64,000 nt of DNA from SZUA-152 sp964401355 (GCA_964401355.1 CAYNYJ010000006.1:4443-68442), one strand, 5' to 3'. Positions 43,406 through 53,940 are shown, counted from the first letter of the stretch. Notes: generated by a model not told the origin, from the letters alone. Program-made: numbers and translations.

Positions 43406-44554
43406 TCAATCGGCCTGGCGACGCAAAAAGGCCGGAATATCCAGATAATCAAGACTACCCTCGGTGCCCGTCGCATAACGCTCACCTGCGACCTTGTTTC
43501 GAATCACCGTGGGACGATCCAACTGACCGTAGTCCAGCTCACCATCCGGGCCTTCGGGAGCCACCAGCGCCACCGGCTTTTCAATGGAAGCATGTAGTTT
43601 TTGTCCAAGCCCGGTGGCGACCACGGTTACCCGCAGTCCTTCGGACATGTCCGGATCGATCACCGTGCCCACCACCACCGTGGCATTGTCCGAGGCAAAT
43701 TCCTTGATGGTACGACCGACTTCGTCAAATTCACCGATGGACATATCCATACCAGCGGTGACATTCACCAGGATACCGCGCGCGCCAGACAGGTCAATAC
43801 TTTCCAGCAAGGGGCTGGCCACCGCAGATTCCGCCGCAATCCGCGCACGATTTTCACCTTCCGCGCAACCAGTGCCCATCATCGCCATGCCCATTTCAGA
43901 CATCACCGTGCGCACATCCGCGAAATCGACGTTGATCAGCCCCGGCCGGGTAATCAGATCCGCGATCCCCTGCACTGCACCCAGCAACACATCATTGGCC
44001 GCCTTGAAGGCATCCAGCAAGGAAACATCCTTGCCCAACACATCCATCAACTTCTCGTTAGGAATGGTAATCAATGAATCCACATATTCGGACAATTCCT
44101 TGATGCCCTGGTCCGCAATCGCCATGCGCTTTTTGCCTTCGAAAGGAAAGGGCTTGGTGACCACCGCCACCGTTAACACCCCCAGCTCCTTGGCAATCTG
44201 CGCCACCACCGGCGCACCACCGGTGCCGGTACCGCCGCCCATGCCAGCAGTGATAAACACCATATCGGCGCCTTCCACCAACTCAACGATGCGCTCACGG
44301 TCTTCCAGTGCCGCCTGCCGACCGATATCAGGATTGGCTCCCGCACCCAACCCCTTGGTGACATTGTTCCCCATTTGTAAAACGGTGCGGGCCGAAGAAT
44401 TTTTCAAGGCCTGCGCATCGGTATTGGTACAAATAAATTCAACCCCATCAATATTTTGTGCCAGCATGTGCTCAACGGCATTGCCACCACCACCACCCAC
44501 ACCAATCACTTTAATCACTGCCCCTGCAATGTTTGTTTCCATCAGCTCGAACAT
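43406..44554 (-). CDS. ftsZ: Cell division GTPase FtsZ
   Basis: A 382-residue tubulin homologue forming the Z ring. The start is MFELMETNIAGAVIKVIGVG, with the ribosome site AGGAGGG just upstream; the open frame extends further up but that part is not conserved. The nucleotide loop GGGGNAVEHML and the tubulin signature AGMGGGTGTGGAPVVA are exact. The C-terminal peptide LDYLDIPAFLRRQAD binds FtsA, ZipA and ZapD. Confidence 0.99.
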   Translation of the reverse strand: MFELMETNIAGAVIKVIGVGGGGGNAVEHMLAQNIDGVEFICTNTDAQALKNSSARTVLQMGNNVTKGLGAGANPDIGRQAALEDRERIVELVEGADMVFITAGMGGGTGTGGAPVVAQIAKELGVLTVAVVTKPFPFEGKKRMAIADQGIKELSEYVDSLITIPNEKLMDVLGKDVSLLDAFKAANDVLLGAVQGIADLITRPGLINVDFADVRTVMSEMGMAMMGTGCAEGENRARIAAESAVASPLLESIDLSGARGILVNVTAGMDMSIGEFDEVGRTIKEFASDNATVVVGTVIDPDMSEGLRVTVVATGLGQKLHASIEKPVALVAPEGPDGELDYGQLDRPTVIRNKVAGERYATGTEGSLDYLDIPAFLRRQAD

Positions 44555-44622
44555 TGTGTCGCCCTCCTGTTGAATAATCCTAATTTCAATCATTAATAAC
44601 GCATTTTTTACCAACAAATTTT

Positions 44623-45861
44623 TTAGTAATTTCCCTGAAACCAGCTTTTCATACGTATCCAAAGCCCCTTGCCACTCCAGTCACCTTTGTGTTCCCGACG
44701 ACGATCGTTATGATGCTGGTTGCCGTACAACAGCAGCCCCACACCGGTCGCATAAATCGGGTTACGCACCACGTCCACCAGGCCCGTAACGTGTTGCGGC
44801 ATCCCCAGGCGTACCGGCATGTGGAAAATTTCTTCCGCCAACTCGATCACCCCTTCCATCTTGGCGCAGCCGCCGGTAAGCACGATGCCAGCAGCACACA
44901 TTTCTTCAAACCCGCTGCGGCGCAATTCGTTTTGCACCAGGGTGATCAACTCTTCATAGCGCGGCTCGACCACCTCGGCCAGCGTTTGTCGCGCCAATCG
45001 CCGCGGCGGCCTGTCACCGACACTGGGTACTTCAATATTTTCTTCCGGACTCGCCAACTGCGTGAGCGCACAGGCGTATTTAATTTTGATCTCTTCCGCA
45101 TATTGAGTCGGAGTACGCAATGCCACCGCGATATCGTTGGTCACCTGATCACCGGCAATGGGTATGACCGCGGTATGACGAATCGAGCCATCGGTAAACA
45201 CTGCGATGTCGGTAGTCCCTCCCCCCATATCCACCAGACACACGCCCAATTCTTTTTCATCTTCGGTCAACACGGCATAACTGGACGCTAACTGTTCAAG
45301 GATCACATCGTCCACTTCCAGTCCACAACGGCGCACACATTTAACAATATTTTGCGCCGCACTCACCGCGCCGGTGACCATGTGCACCTTGGCTTCCAAA
45401 CGTACACCGGACATACCCACCGGTTCACGAATACCCTCCTGATCATCGATCAAGAATTCCTGTGGCAAAATGTGCAATACCTTTTGATCGGCCGGAATCG
45501 CCACTGCGCGCGCCGCATCGATGACGCGATCCACATCCGCCTGCATCACCTCTTTGTCGCGTATCGCCACAATGCCGTGCGAATTCAAACTCCGAATGTG
45601 ACTGCCGGCAATCCCCGCGTAGACCGAATCAATCTGACAACCCGCCATCAATTCCGCCTCTTCCACCGCGCGCTGAATCGACAACACCGTCGATTCAATA
45701 TTCACCACCACCCCTTTTTTCAAGCCACGTGAAGGATGGGAACCAATACCGATAATTTCGATCTCCCCGTCCGGCGTCAGGTCGGCGACAATCGCCACCA
45801 CTTTTGAGGTGCCAATATCCAGGCCCACCAGCAAATTTTGATCCGACTTTTTGCTCATCAC
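44623..45861 (-). CDS. ftsA: Cell division protein FtsA
   Basis: A 412-residue actin-like protein that ties FtsZ to the membrane. LLVGLDIGTSKVVAIVADLT is the first nucleotide motif, LVDMGGGTTDIAVFTDGSIR the second and AAGIVLTGGCAKMEGVIELA the third. The C-terminal helix SGKGLWIRMKSWFQGNY is the membrane-binding tail. It lies between ftsQ and ftsZ as usual. Confidence 0.98.
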   Translation of the reverse strand: MMSKKSDQNLLVGLDIGTSKVVAIVADLTPDGEIEIIGIGSHPSRGLKKGVVVNIESTVLSIQRAVEEAELMAGCQIDSVYAGIAGSHIRSLNSHGIVAIRDKEVMQADVDRVIDAARAVAIPADQKVLHILPQEFLIDDQEGIREPVGMSGVRLEAKVHMVTGAVSAAQNIVKCVRRCGLEVDDVILEQLASSYAVLTEDEKELGVCLVDMGGGTTDIAVFTDGSIRHTAVIPIAGDQVTNDIAVALRTPTQYAEEIKIKYACALTQLASPEENIEVPSVGDRPPRRLARQTLAEVVEPRYEELITLVQNELRRSGFEEMCAAGIVLTGGCAKMEGVIELAEEIFHMPVRLGMPQHVTGLVDVVRNPIYATGVGLLLYGNQHHNDRRREHKGDWSGKGLWIRMKSWFQGNY

Positions 45862-45953
45862 TGCATCCCCAGGAACTCTGCCCCGTTAACGACATCCCAT
45901 TTAAAAAGAATTCTCATACCACCTTCAACACTTGCGCAACGCCGACCATTATC

Positions 45954-46727
45954 TCAACCCAGCTCCGCTTTCCATCGCACTGCAAAACCATTGGTGTAAC
46001 GCAAATCGACGGACTGAATCAGTCCAACTTTTTTTGCCAGCTCTTTTTTATAAACTCCCGAAAAACGCACAAGCTGTGCATCACTGGTGGCGCGCCCCAG
46101 CAATAGCTGCAAACCATTATTCAATGTCACTCTCCACGCACGCCGTTCACTGATACTCAATGTCGAAATCCCCAAGCCCATTTCTGCCAATGGTTGCGAC
46201 ATCGACTGAAACCGTTTTGCCAACATTTCTACCGAGTCACCAGGACCGACAAATATCGGCAATTCATCTAGCTGGCTTCCGTCTTGCGCATCAATCAATT
46301 CACCTCGACGATTCACTACTCGACCATCCTTCCATCGGGCCAATGGCACGTGCTCGACAATATCCACCTGCAAAATATTCGGCCATACGCGCCGCACGGA
46401 AGCTCGGTCCACCCAGGCCAAACGTTCCGCCGCCTGCTTCACCGCATGCACATCCACGGCAAAAAAACCGTTGTTGGACAGATCACCAATCGCCGCGTAC
46501 AAATCCTGTTTATCGAGATAACGAAATGAGCCTTTCACTTGCACATGGTCAATGGGCAAGCTATCCGCTTGCAGCAGTTGCCACGCGGATAAACCCAGAA
46601 AACCACCCAGCACGCTGAACAAGATGGCGCCGCCCAACAAGCGGCGCGTCAACCATCCCGGCTTTTGCCAGACAGGCGTCGTAGATACCCTCTTGGTTTT
46701 TTTCGCAACGATACGTCTAGCACCCAT
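45954..46727 (-). CDS. ftsQ: Cell division protein FtsQ
   Basis: A 257-residue bitopic protein. One membrane segment (about 30-50), then the POTRA domain with IDHVQVKGSFRYLDKQDLYA and NGFFAVDVHAVKQAAERLAW VDRASVRRVWP (shown in two pieces), then the FtsQ domain with LPIFVGPGDSVEMLAKRFQS. It links FtsB/FtsL to the ring. The start overlaps the ddlB end by 11 bp. Confidence 0.95.
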   Translation of the reverse strand: MGARRIVAKKTKRVSTTPVWQKPGWLTRRLLGGAILFSVLGGFLGLSAWQLLQADSLPIDHVQVKGSFRYLDKQDLYAAIGDLSNNGFFAVDVHAVKQAAERLAWVDRASVRRVWPNILQVDIVEHVPLARWKDGRVVNRRGELIDAQDGSQLDELPIFVGPGDSVEMLAKRFQSMSQPLAEMGLGISTLSISERRAWRVTLNNGLQLLLGRATSDAQLVRFSGVYKKELAKKVGLIQSVDLRYTNGFAVRWKAELG

Positions 46728-47691
46728 GACTGATTTCCCCCATCATGTCAGACGCGCCAGAAGCACCCGTCGCCGACAGAATGCGCAAGATCAATTCATC
46801 AAATCCAATACCGGCACCCTTGGCCGCCATCGGCACCAGACTATGATCAGTCAAACCGGGAACGGTGTTGTTTTCCAACAACCACGGCAGACCATCCGCG
46901 TCTAACATTAAATCAATACGTCCCCAGCCGGTTGCCCCCAGCGCCTTAAAGGCCTGCAATGCCAGCTCTCGCAACTGCTTTTCTTTTTCAGCATCCAAAC
47001 CAGCAGGACAGTGATATTGCGTGTCATCGGCTTTGTATTTGGCCTGATAATCATAAAACTCGCGGGACGTTTGCAGATGAATAACCGGCAAGGCCTCATC
47101 ACCCAAAATGGCCACCGTGTATTCTTCCCCCAGCACCCAGGGCTCGACCATCACCGCGGCATCAAAGACCACCGCTTCGCGCCAGGCAGGCTCCAGATCG
47201 GCGACATTTTCCACCCGCACCGTGCCCAGACTGGAACCTTCGTGAACCGGTTTTATGGCCAGGGGTAAACCCAAGTTAGCAACCACCGCAGCCCAATCCG
47301 TATCTTCATGCAAACGTGCAAACTTCGGTGTCGGCAGCCCCGCTGACAACCACAGCTGTTTGCTGCGCACCTTGTCCATGGACAAGGCGCTGCCCAGCAC
47401 CCCGGAACCGGTGAACGGAATATTCAGCGTTTCCAACAGGCCTTGCATCACACCGTCTTCGCCGCGCCGCCCATGCAGGGCAATAAAGGCGCAATCAAAT
47501 TTCTCTTCCAGCAACACCGAAACAATGTCACGCCCCACGTCCACTCCGTGCGCATCCACGCCTTGGCGCTGCAATGCCGTCAATACCGCCGCGCCACTTT
47601 GCAGAGAGATTTCGCGTTCCGCCGACAAGCCGCCCATCAACACCGCAACTTTGCCAAAAGCAGCCGGATCAACAGCGAAAGTGCTAGTCAT
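46717..47691 (-). CDS. ddlB: D-alanine-D-alanine ligase
   Basis: A 324-residue ATP-grasp ligase that makes the D-Ala-D-Ala dipeptide for peptidoglycan. KVAVLMGGLSAEREISLQSG is the first signature, FIALHGRRGEDGVMQGLLET the second and LLENNTVPGLTDHSLVPMAA the third, with Asn-Thr-x-Pro-Gly in the metal site. Overlaps murB by 4 bp. Confidence 0.98.
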   Translation of the reverse strand: MTSTFAVDPAAFGKVAVLMGGLSAEREISLQSGAAVLTALQRQGVDAHGVDVGRDIVSVLLEEKFDCAFIALHGRRGEDGVMQGLLETLNIPFTGSGVLGSALSMDKVRSKQLWLSAGLPTPKFARLHEDTDWAAVVANLGLPLAIKPVHEGSSLGTVRVENVADLEPAWREAVVFDAAVMVEPWVLGEEYTVAILGDEALPVIHLQTSREFYDYQAKYKADDTQYHCPAGLDAEKEKQLRELALQAFKALGATGWGRIDLMLDADGLPWLLENNTVPGLTDHSLVPMAAKGAGIGFDELILRILSATGASGASDMMGEISHGC

Positions 47692-48590
47692 TTCGCTTCT
47701 CCCACGATATGCACTTCGCGCTGCAACTGTACGCGCTGTTTTTCCAACACCGTTTGCGCGACACGCTCGATCAGAGTTTCAACCTCCAGTGCACTGGCAT
47801 TGCCGGTGTTAATAATAAAATTCGCATGTTTGTCCGAGACACAGGCATTGCCTTCACATTCACTTTTTAAACCACAGGCCTCGATCAGACGTGCGGCATG
47901 ATCATTCTCGGGATTACGAAACACCGAACCGGCATTGGGCAACTGAGTGGGCTGGGTATCTCCGCGCTTATTCAGCAAGGACTTAATTTCTGCCGACAGC
48001 CGTTCCGACGGAGCACCCGCTTCTAACTGTAATTCGGCGGCCACGAACCACTCATCTTGCGGACCCTGCACATGGCGATAGGCAATTTCAAATTCACTCG
48101 GGCTACGCCGACGCAACTGGCCGTGGCGATCTAGCGTTTCCACGGCCGTAATCACATTCCAGGTTTCACCCCCAAAGGCACCGGCATTCATCGCCAGAGC
48201 GCCGCCCATGGTGCCGGGAATACCCGCCAGAAAATTCGCGCCACTTAAACCCGCGCGCGCACAAAACCGCGCCACCTTGGCACAAGCCACGCCCGCCTCG
48301 GCACGCACCGTGTGTTCATTGATTTTCGACAAGCCATTCAACACGCCACTGGTCGCAATCACGGTGCCGCGAATACCGGCGTCACGTACCAGCAAATTAC
48401 TGCCCAGACCCAACCAAAAAACCGACTCGGCTTCTGGCAACTGTGATAAAAATTGCGCCAGATCATCAATATCCGCTGGCTGATAATAACGATCAGCCGG
48501 GCCACCAATGCGCCACGAAGTGTGCTTGGACATCGGCTCATCTAACAACAAATTGCCGCGAAAAGCGGTGATTTGTGGTGCGGCATTCAT
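47688..48590 (-). CDS. murB: UDP-N-acetylenolpyruvoylglucosamine reductase
   Basis: A 300-residue flavoenzyme that completes UDP-MurNAc. TSWRIGGPADRYYQPADIDD binds FAD; IPGTMGGALAMNAGAFGGET is the GxxGGxxxMNAGAxG signature; QLPNAGSVFRNPENDHAARL carries the catalytic serine. It has the type IIa/b short form of murB found within dcw clusters, whereas in E. coli murB is elsewhere. Confidence 0.97.
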   Translation of the reverse strand: MNAAPQITAFRGNLLLDEPMSKHTSWRIGGPADRYYQPADIDDLAQFLSQLPEAESVFWLGLGSNLLVRDAGIRGTVIATSGVLNGLSKINEHTVRAEAGVACAKVARFCARAGLSGANFLAGIPGTMGGALAMNAGAFGGETWNVITAVETLDRHGQLRRRSPSEFEIAYRHVQGPQDEWFVAAELQLEAGAPSERLSAEIKSLLNKRGDTQPTQLPNAGSVFRNPENDHAARLIEACGLKSECEGNACVSDKHANFIINTGNASALEVETLIERVAQTVLEKQRVQLQREVHIVGEAK

Positions 48591-50056
48591 GCGTTTGCCT
48601 CCGGCTTTTCCGACAATTGGTTTGGCAGCTGCGTCGCCGCTGCACCGATAGAACCCGCACCCAGGGTCAACAACATATCGCCATCACGCAGCACACCCTG
48701 CAAGGTTGGAGCGAGATCATCCACGCTTTCGACAAACACCGGATCGAGCTGGCCACGAGTCCGTATCGCCCGACACAAGGCCCGCCCATCATCACCACCC
48801 TGAGATTGTTCACCGGCCGCAAACACTTCTAACAACAACAAGGCATCCACATCGGAAAGTACTTTGACAAAGTCTTCAAACAGATCACGGGTACGTGAAA
48901 AACGGTGCGGCTGAAAGGCCAACACCAAGCGCCGGCCCGGCCAGGCCTTGCGTGCAGCATCCAGAGTCGCCGCCACTTCACGCGGATGATGGCCATAGTC
49001 ATCCACCAGCAAAATACTGCCTGCCGTGGTTTGTAATTCGCCATACACCTGAAAACGTCGAGCGATACCTTCGAAGCTGGCCAGGGCATTTTGAATAGCG
49101 TCATCTGCCACCTCTAATTCCGTGGCCACGGCGATAGCCGCCAACGCATTTAACGCGTTATGCTCACCCGGCATATTGAGAGTGATCGCCAACTCGCCAT
49201 CATGATTCTTTCGCTTCACTTTAAAGTGGGTATGCGCACCTTTTTGTTGCAGGGAAAAACCCCGTACGTCGGCATCTTCCGAGGCAAAACCATAAGTCAG
49301 TACCGGCTTGGAAATTTCCGGCAACAGCTCGCGCACCACCGGGTCATCAATGCACATCACCGCCAATCCGTAAAAAGGCAGGTGATGCAAGAATTCCAGA
49401 AAGGCTTGACGCAAATTTTCAAAATCACCGCCGTAGGTTTCCATGTGATCGGCATCAATATTGGTGACCACTGCCATCATCGGTGCCAAATACAAAAATG
49501 AGGCATCGCTCTCATCGGCTTCGGCCACCAGATAACGGCCTTCACCAAGCCGCGCATGGGAACCGGCACTGTTGAGCAAGCCACCAATCACGAAGGTGGG
49601 GTCCAGACCGCCTTCCGCCAACACGCTAGCCGTCAAACTGGTAGTGGTGGTTTTACCGTGGGTTCCGGCCACCGCAATGCCGTAACGAAAACGCATCAGC
49701 TCGGCGAGCATTTCGGCACGCGGCACCACTGGGATGCGCGCGACACGCGCCGCCACAACTTCAGGATTGTCAGCAGCCACTGCCGTGGAGGTCACCACCA
49801 CATCACAATTTTTGACATGCGCCTCATCATGTCCCACAAACACTTTGGCACCCATGCCGACCAAACGACGCGTCATCGCATTTTCACGCAGATCGGAACC
49901 CGACACCGAATAACCTAAATTAGACAGCACTTCGGCAACCCCGCCCATGCCCGCGCCACCAATGCCGACAAAATGGATTCGACGCATGCGTCCCCAGGCG
50001 GGGTGTGTTTCTCTACTCAAAGGACGACTCAAAGGATTGGTCAAATGTTCAACCAT
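48587..50056 (-). CDS. murC: UDP-N-acetylmuramate-L-alanine ligase
   Basis: A 489-residue Mur ligase adding the first amino acid. I choose the ATG at 50056 (MVEHLTNPLSRPLSRETHPA) behind GGGAGG, because an earlier start would run through the murG end. RRIHFVGIGGAGMGGVAEVL is the N-terminal signature; the ATP loop is AGTHGKTTTTSL; DDYGHHPREVAATLDAARKA is the C-terminal one. Overlaps murB by 4 bp. Confidence 0.98.
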   Translation of the reverse strand: MVEHLTNPLSRPLSRETHPAWGRMRRIHFVGIGGAGMGGVAEVLSNLGYSVSGSDLRENAMTRRLVGMGAKVFVGHDEAHVKNCDVVVTSTAVAADNPEVVAARVARIPVVPRAEMLAELMRFRYGIAVAGTHGKTTTTSLTASVLAEGGLDPTFVIGGLLNSAGSHARLGEGRYLVAEADESDASFLYLAPMMAVVTNIDADHMETYGGDFENLRQAFLEFLHHLPFYGLAVMCIDDPVVRELLPEISKPVLTYGFASEDADVRGFSLQQKGAHTHFKVKRKNHDGELAITLNMPGEHNALNALAAIAVATELEVADDAIQNALASFEGIARRFQVYGELQTTAGSILLVDDYGHHPREVAATLDAARKAWPGRRLVLAFQPHRFSRTRDLFEDFVKVLSDVDALLLLEVFAAGEQSQGGDDGRALCRAIRTRGQLDPVFVESVDDLAPTLQGVLRDGDMLLTLGAGSIGAAATQLPNQLSEKPEANA

Positions 50057-50057
50057 G

Positions 50058-51170
50058 TTACGCCTCCCGTTGCGCGGTTTGCGCCACTGCCAGGCATTCA
50101 TCCACCACCTGCTGAGTGGCATCCAACAAGGCCAGTTTACGCGCCGCCTCGCTCATGCTTTTTAGCCTGGCGGGCGTGAGCGACTGCAAAACGTGTTGCA
50201 GACCGTGCTCCGTTAACTCGCCCTGCGGCATTAAAATTGCCGCCTGCTGATCCGACAAATAACGCGCATTGGCAGTTTGATGATCATCCACTGCGTGCGG
50301 AAATGGCACCAGAATGGATGGCACCGCTGCTGCTGCCAGCTCGGCGATGGTCATCGCGCCGGCGCGACACAGCACCACGTCCGCCCAGGCATAAGCCTCA
50401 GCCATGTCATCAATAAATGGGGCCAGTTTAATCGCTCCCGTCATCACCCTGGCGGCAATATAAATATCGTTAGCCTCTGCAAAATTCTGTTTGCCAGTTT
50501 GATGCCAGACTTCGGGGCGCTCACTCGCGGCCATCGCCGCTAACGCCGCCGGGACGACACTGTTCAAGTGCGCGGCACCGAGACTGCCACCGACTACTAG
50601 CAGACGCAGTCGCTGATTAATTTCACGGACACTCGCCTCACCTTCAATAAACGTTTTACGCAACGGGTTACCGGTGTGCAGAACTTTCCCGGTCGAAATC
50701 AAAGTCGACCCAAAGGTACCGGGAAAAGCCTGCATCACGCGTTTCGCAAAAGGGAACAACAATCGATTAGTGAGTCCTGCGCGCGCATTCTGTTCGTGAA
50801 TCAACAACGGTCGGCGACTCAACCAAGCCGCCAGGCCACCCGGCCCGGTGACATATCCACCCATCCCCAAGACCACTGCCGGATTACGACGACGCATAAT
50901 TTTCAGACTCTGATACAGCGCCGCCAGTAATTTCAATGGCGCGCTTAACAGACTCAGAAAACCCTTGCCACGCAGCCCTGCTACCTGAATATAATCAATG
51001 GGAAATCCGGCCTTCGGCACCACCTCGGCCTCCAGCCCGCGTCGCGTACCCAACCAACTGACCTCAACGCCACGCGCGCGTAACTCATCCGCCACCGCCA
51101 GCGCCGGAAACACATGCCCGCCGGTGCCGCCGGCCATCACCACAATACGCAAGGGCGGTTCGCTGTTCAT
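50058..51170 (-). CDS. murG: Undecaprenyl-PP-MurNAc-pentapeptide GlcNAc transferase
   Basis: A 370-residue glycosyltransferase that makes lipid II from lipid I. The start MNSEPPLRIVVMAGGTGGHV overlaps the ftsW stop (ATGA). GGTGGHVFPALAVADELRAR is the first glycine loop; LIHEQNARAGLTNRLLFPFA and VVGGSLGAAHLNSVVPAALA follow. VLCRAGAMTIAELAAAAVPS I is the donor-binding end (last residue set apart). The frame upstream of the start overlaps ftsW and is not translated as murG. Confidence 0.97.
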   Translation of the reverse strand: MNSEPPLRIVVMAGGTGGHVFPALAVADELRARGVEVSWLGTRRGLEAEVVPKAGFPIDYIQVAGLRGKGFLSLLSAPLKLLAALYQSLKIMRRRNPAVVLGMGGYVTGPGGLAAWLSRRPLLIHEQNARAGLTNRLLFPFAKRVMQAFPGTFGSTLISTGKVLHTGNPLRKTFIEGEASVREINQRLRLLVVGGSLGAAHLNSVVPAALAAMAASERPEVWHQTGKQNFAEANDIYIAARVMTGAIKLAPFIDDMAEAYAWADVVLCRAGAMTIAELAAAAVPSILVPFPHAVDDHQTANARYLSDQQAAILMPQGELTEHGLQHVLQSLTPARLKSMSEAARKLALLDATQQVVDECLAVAQTAQREA

Positions 51171-52453
51171 GCACGACGTCCCCGGCCAGATGTGTGAATT
51201 TTTCGTTGCCGCGTTTTGTTGGCGATACTGCGACGCGAAGGTGAACGTTTCGATAGTGTGCGACGCGCCGACGGATGCTCCACCAGCGGGTGCTCGTGCG
51301 AGATACGTAACAACAAGGCCACGGCCACGCAACTCATCACGATACTCGATCCGCCGTAACTCATCAGCGGCAAGGTTAAACCCTTGGTGGGCAACACCCC
51401 CATATTCACACCAAAATTGATAAACGCCTGCAAGCCCAACCACATGCCTATGCCGTACGCGGTGTACGCGCCAAAACGATTACCGGCCGCTGCCGAGGCC
51501 GCACCTATCACAAAGGCGCGCCACACCAACACCGCAAACAAGACGATAATGCTGATCACGCCGATCAGACCCAGCTCTTCGGCCAGCACCGCAAACAAAA
51601 AATCCGTATGCGCCTCGGGCAGATAAAATAATTTTTGAATGCTGCCGCCCAGGCCCACACCCAGCCATTCGCCGCGACCAAAGGCGATCAAGGCCTGAGT
51701 CAACTGGAAACCGCTGTTAAAAGGATCTGCCCAAGGGTCCACAAATGAGGTTAGACGCGCAACACGATATGGCGAGGAATATGCCAGAGTCCCCATGGAA
51801 GCCAACATCACCATAAACAACACCGCAAACTGCCAGAGCCGCACACCGCCCAAGAACATCATCCCCAACACGGTGATCGTAATCACCACCGCTGCGCCAA
51901 AATCCGGTTCCAGCAATAACAACAAACTGATCAAGCCAACCAACGCCATGGGTTTGAGAAATCCCTTCACGCTATCTCGCACTTCATCGCCGCGGCGCAC
52001 CAGATATCCGGCCAGATACACCACCACGAACAACTTCACCAGTTCCGAGGGCTGGAAGTTAATCGCGCCCAACGACAACCAACGGGTACTGCCGTTGATC
52101 TCACGTCCGATCAACAACACCACCACCAACAAAATCAGACCCAGTAACAGGCAATAAGGGCCCAGACGCTCCCAATACACCAGACGCACGCGCAACACGC
52201 TGTAACCTGCGATCAATCCCACGCAGACAAACGCCGCTTGCCGCCACAAATAATAAAGCGAATCATTCATCTGGCGCTCGGCAATGGACACCGAAGCCGA
52301 CACCACCATCACCAGCCCCACCGCCAGCAACACCAAGGCCACGCCGAGCAAGATGACATCCAGCGGAAATCGCCCGTGACGTTGTGCCGATAATGCCGAC
52401 AGTGGCGATGACCTCGCAAGAAAAGACAAACCTGGAATGATGCGCGTCGTCAT
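51167..52453 (-). CDS. ftsW: Lipid II polymerase / division SEDS protein FtsW
   Basis: A 428-residue protein with ten membrane segments. LEPDFGAAVVITITVLGMMF contains the catalytic-type aspartate; AEAHTDFLFAVLAEELGLIG V and PTKGLTLPLMSYGGSSIVMS are the SEDS signatures (a space breaks one string). With FtsI it builds septal glycan strands. Overlaps murD by 4 bp and murG by 4 bp. Confidence 0.97.
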   Translation of the reverse strand: MTTRIIPGLSFLARSSPLSALSAQRHGRFPLDVILLGVALVLLAVGLVMVVSASVSIAERQMNDSLYYLWRQAAFVCVGLIAGYSVLRVRLVYWERLGPYCLLLGLILLVVVLLIGREINGSTRWLSLGAINFQPSELVKLFVVVYLAGYLVRRGDEVRDSVKGFLKPMALVGLISLLLLLEPDFGAAVVITITVLGMMFLGGVRLWQFAVLFMVMLASMGTLAYSSPYRVARLTSFVDPWADPFNSGFQLTQALIAFGRGEWLGVGLGGSIQKLFYLPEAHTDFLFAVLAEELGLIGVISIIVLFAVLVWRAFVIGAASAAAGNRFGAYTAYGIGMWLGLQAFINFGVNMGVLPTKGLTLPLMSYGGSSIVMSCVAVALLLRISHEHPLVEHPSARRTLSKRSPSRRSIANKTRQRKIHTSGRGRRA

Positions 52454-53907
52454 TTCGACAGCTCCCCATCCAGCAGCTGATGCACTGCCGTCATAAAAGC
52501 ATCGCCACGTGCAGCAAACCCGTCGAACATATCAAAACTGGCGCAGGCGGGAGACAGCAACACGGTGTCACCGGGCTTGGCCAAGGCCTGCGCCAGCAGC
52601 ACTGCTGCGGAGATGTTTTTCACACGGCGCACTGGCACCACAGTCTCCAGTGCTGTTTCAATCAAGGCTGCATCTTCACCCAATAAAATGACAACTCTAA
52701 CTTTCGTTTTTAGCGCCGCTTGCAAGGGTGAAAAATCAGCGTCCTTACCTTGTCCCCCGGCAATTAAAATCAACGGTTTTTTTAAGCCTTGAATCGCCGC
52801 CAAAGTTGCGCCCACGTTGGTCGCCTTGGAATCATTCAACCAACGGATATTGTCGGACTCTGCGACAAACTGAAGACGATGCGGCAAGCCGGTAAATATT
52901 TTCAATACGCCCAACATATCAGCCATCGACAAACCCAAAGCCTCACCCAGCGCCAGCGCCGCCAGAGCATTGGCCTGATTGTGCTCACCGACCATGCGCA
53001 GCGCATCAACGGCCAATAAACGTTGATCACCACGCGCCAACCACTGCTGCCCTTGATAATGGATACGGCCGAAATCATTCACCGCCTTTGGCGCCCCCAA
53101 ACCAAAGCTCACCCGTTGTCGACCTGGGCTCGGCATAACTGCAACCAGGGGGTCATCACGATTAACGACGGCCACCCCTGGCTTGCCGACAAACCTTTTT
53201 TCATCACTACCGGCAATACCTGCGGGCACATTAAAAATACCTTGCTTGCTAGCCGTGTACGCTGCGATATCCGCATAACGATCCATGTGGTCGGGGCTGA
53301 TATTCAACACCACTGCGGCAGAGGCATTCAGCGAATGCGTGCTATCCAGCTGGAAGCTCGACAACTCCAGCACATAACAATCGGGCTCGGCATTGCCCAA
53401 CAGACTTAACGCAGGGGTGCCAATATTCCCGCCCATCCGAACATTTTTACCGGCAGCCTCGGCCATTTCTGCCAGCAACAAGGTCACAGTACTTTTGCCA
53501 TTGGCGCCGGTGATCGCAACGATAGGCGCCTGCGCAACACGCGCAAACAAATCGATATCACCAACAATTTCAACACCGCGCTGACGTGCATCCACGATTA
53601 ACGGTTCATCTAACGACACACCGGGGCTGACCACCAAGCGCTGCGCCCAATCAAACAACGCGGCGTCAAAACCGCCGACGGCAATCGCAATGTCCGGCTG
53701 CTCGACACGCAAGGTTTCAAACGCTGGCGGCTGCGTGCGACTGTCGGTCACCGCAAACGGAACACCACATTGGGCCAGATAACGCGCGCACGACAAGCCG
53801 CTCTGCCCCAATCCCACAATCAGGGTCGGCACCGCTTCCAGTCCGCATTGCTTGTCCGTTGTCGTTGCCATTTCTATAGCCATTGTTATTTTCAGTGCCG
53901 CACTCAT
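52450..53907 (-). CDS. murD: UDP-N-acetylmuramoyl-L-alanine-D-glutamate ligase
   Basis: A 485-residue (or shorter) Mur ligase. TLIVGLGQSGLSCARYLAQC opens the protein; the ATP loop is ITGANGKSTVTLLLAEMAEA; NISPDHMDRYADIAAYTASK and NDSKATNVGATLAAIQGL are typical. Three in-frame ATGs (53907, 53883, 53871) are possible; the last two fit the family length better. Confidence 0.96.
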   Translation of the reverse strand: MSAALKITMAIEMATTTDKQCGLEAVPTLIVGLGQSGLSCARYLAQCGVPFAVTDSRTQPPAFETLRVEQPDIAIAVGGFDAALFDWAQRLVVSPGVSLDEPLIVDARQRGVEIVGDIDLFARVAQAPIVAITGANGKSTVTLLLAEMAEAAGKNVRMGGNIGTPALSLLGNAEPDCYVLELSSFQLDSTHSLNASAAVVLNISPDHMDRYADIAAYTASKQGIFNVPAGIAGSDEKRFVGKPGVAVVNRDDPLVAVMPSPGRQRVSFGLGAPKAVNDFGRIHYQGQQWLARGDQRLLAVDALRMVGEHNQANALAALALGEALGLSMADMLGVLKIFTGLPHRLQFVAESDNIRWLNDSKATNVGATLAAIQGLKKPLILIAGGQGKDADFSPLQAALKTKVRVVILLGEDAALIETALETVVPVRRVKNISAAVLLAQALAKPGDTVLLSPACASFDMFDGFAARGDAFMTAVHQLLDGELSK

Positions 53908-53940
53908 CTCATTGATTCTTTATTTTGACGCCTATCATGC

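Noticed and set aside
51171..51443. N-terminal extension of murG
   Set aside because: The open frame overlaps ftsW in another frame, and the family start MNSEPPLRIVVMAGG follows at 51170.
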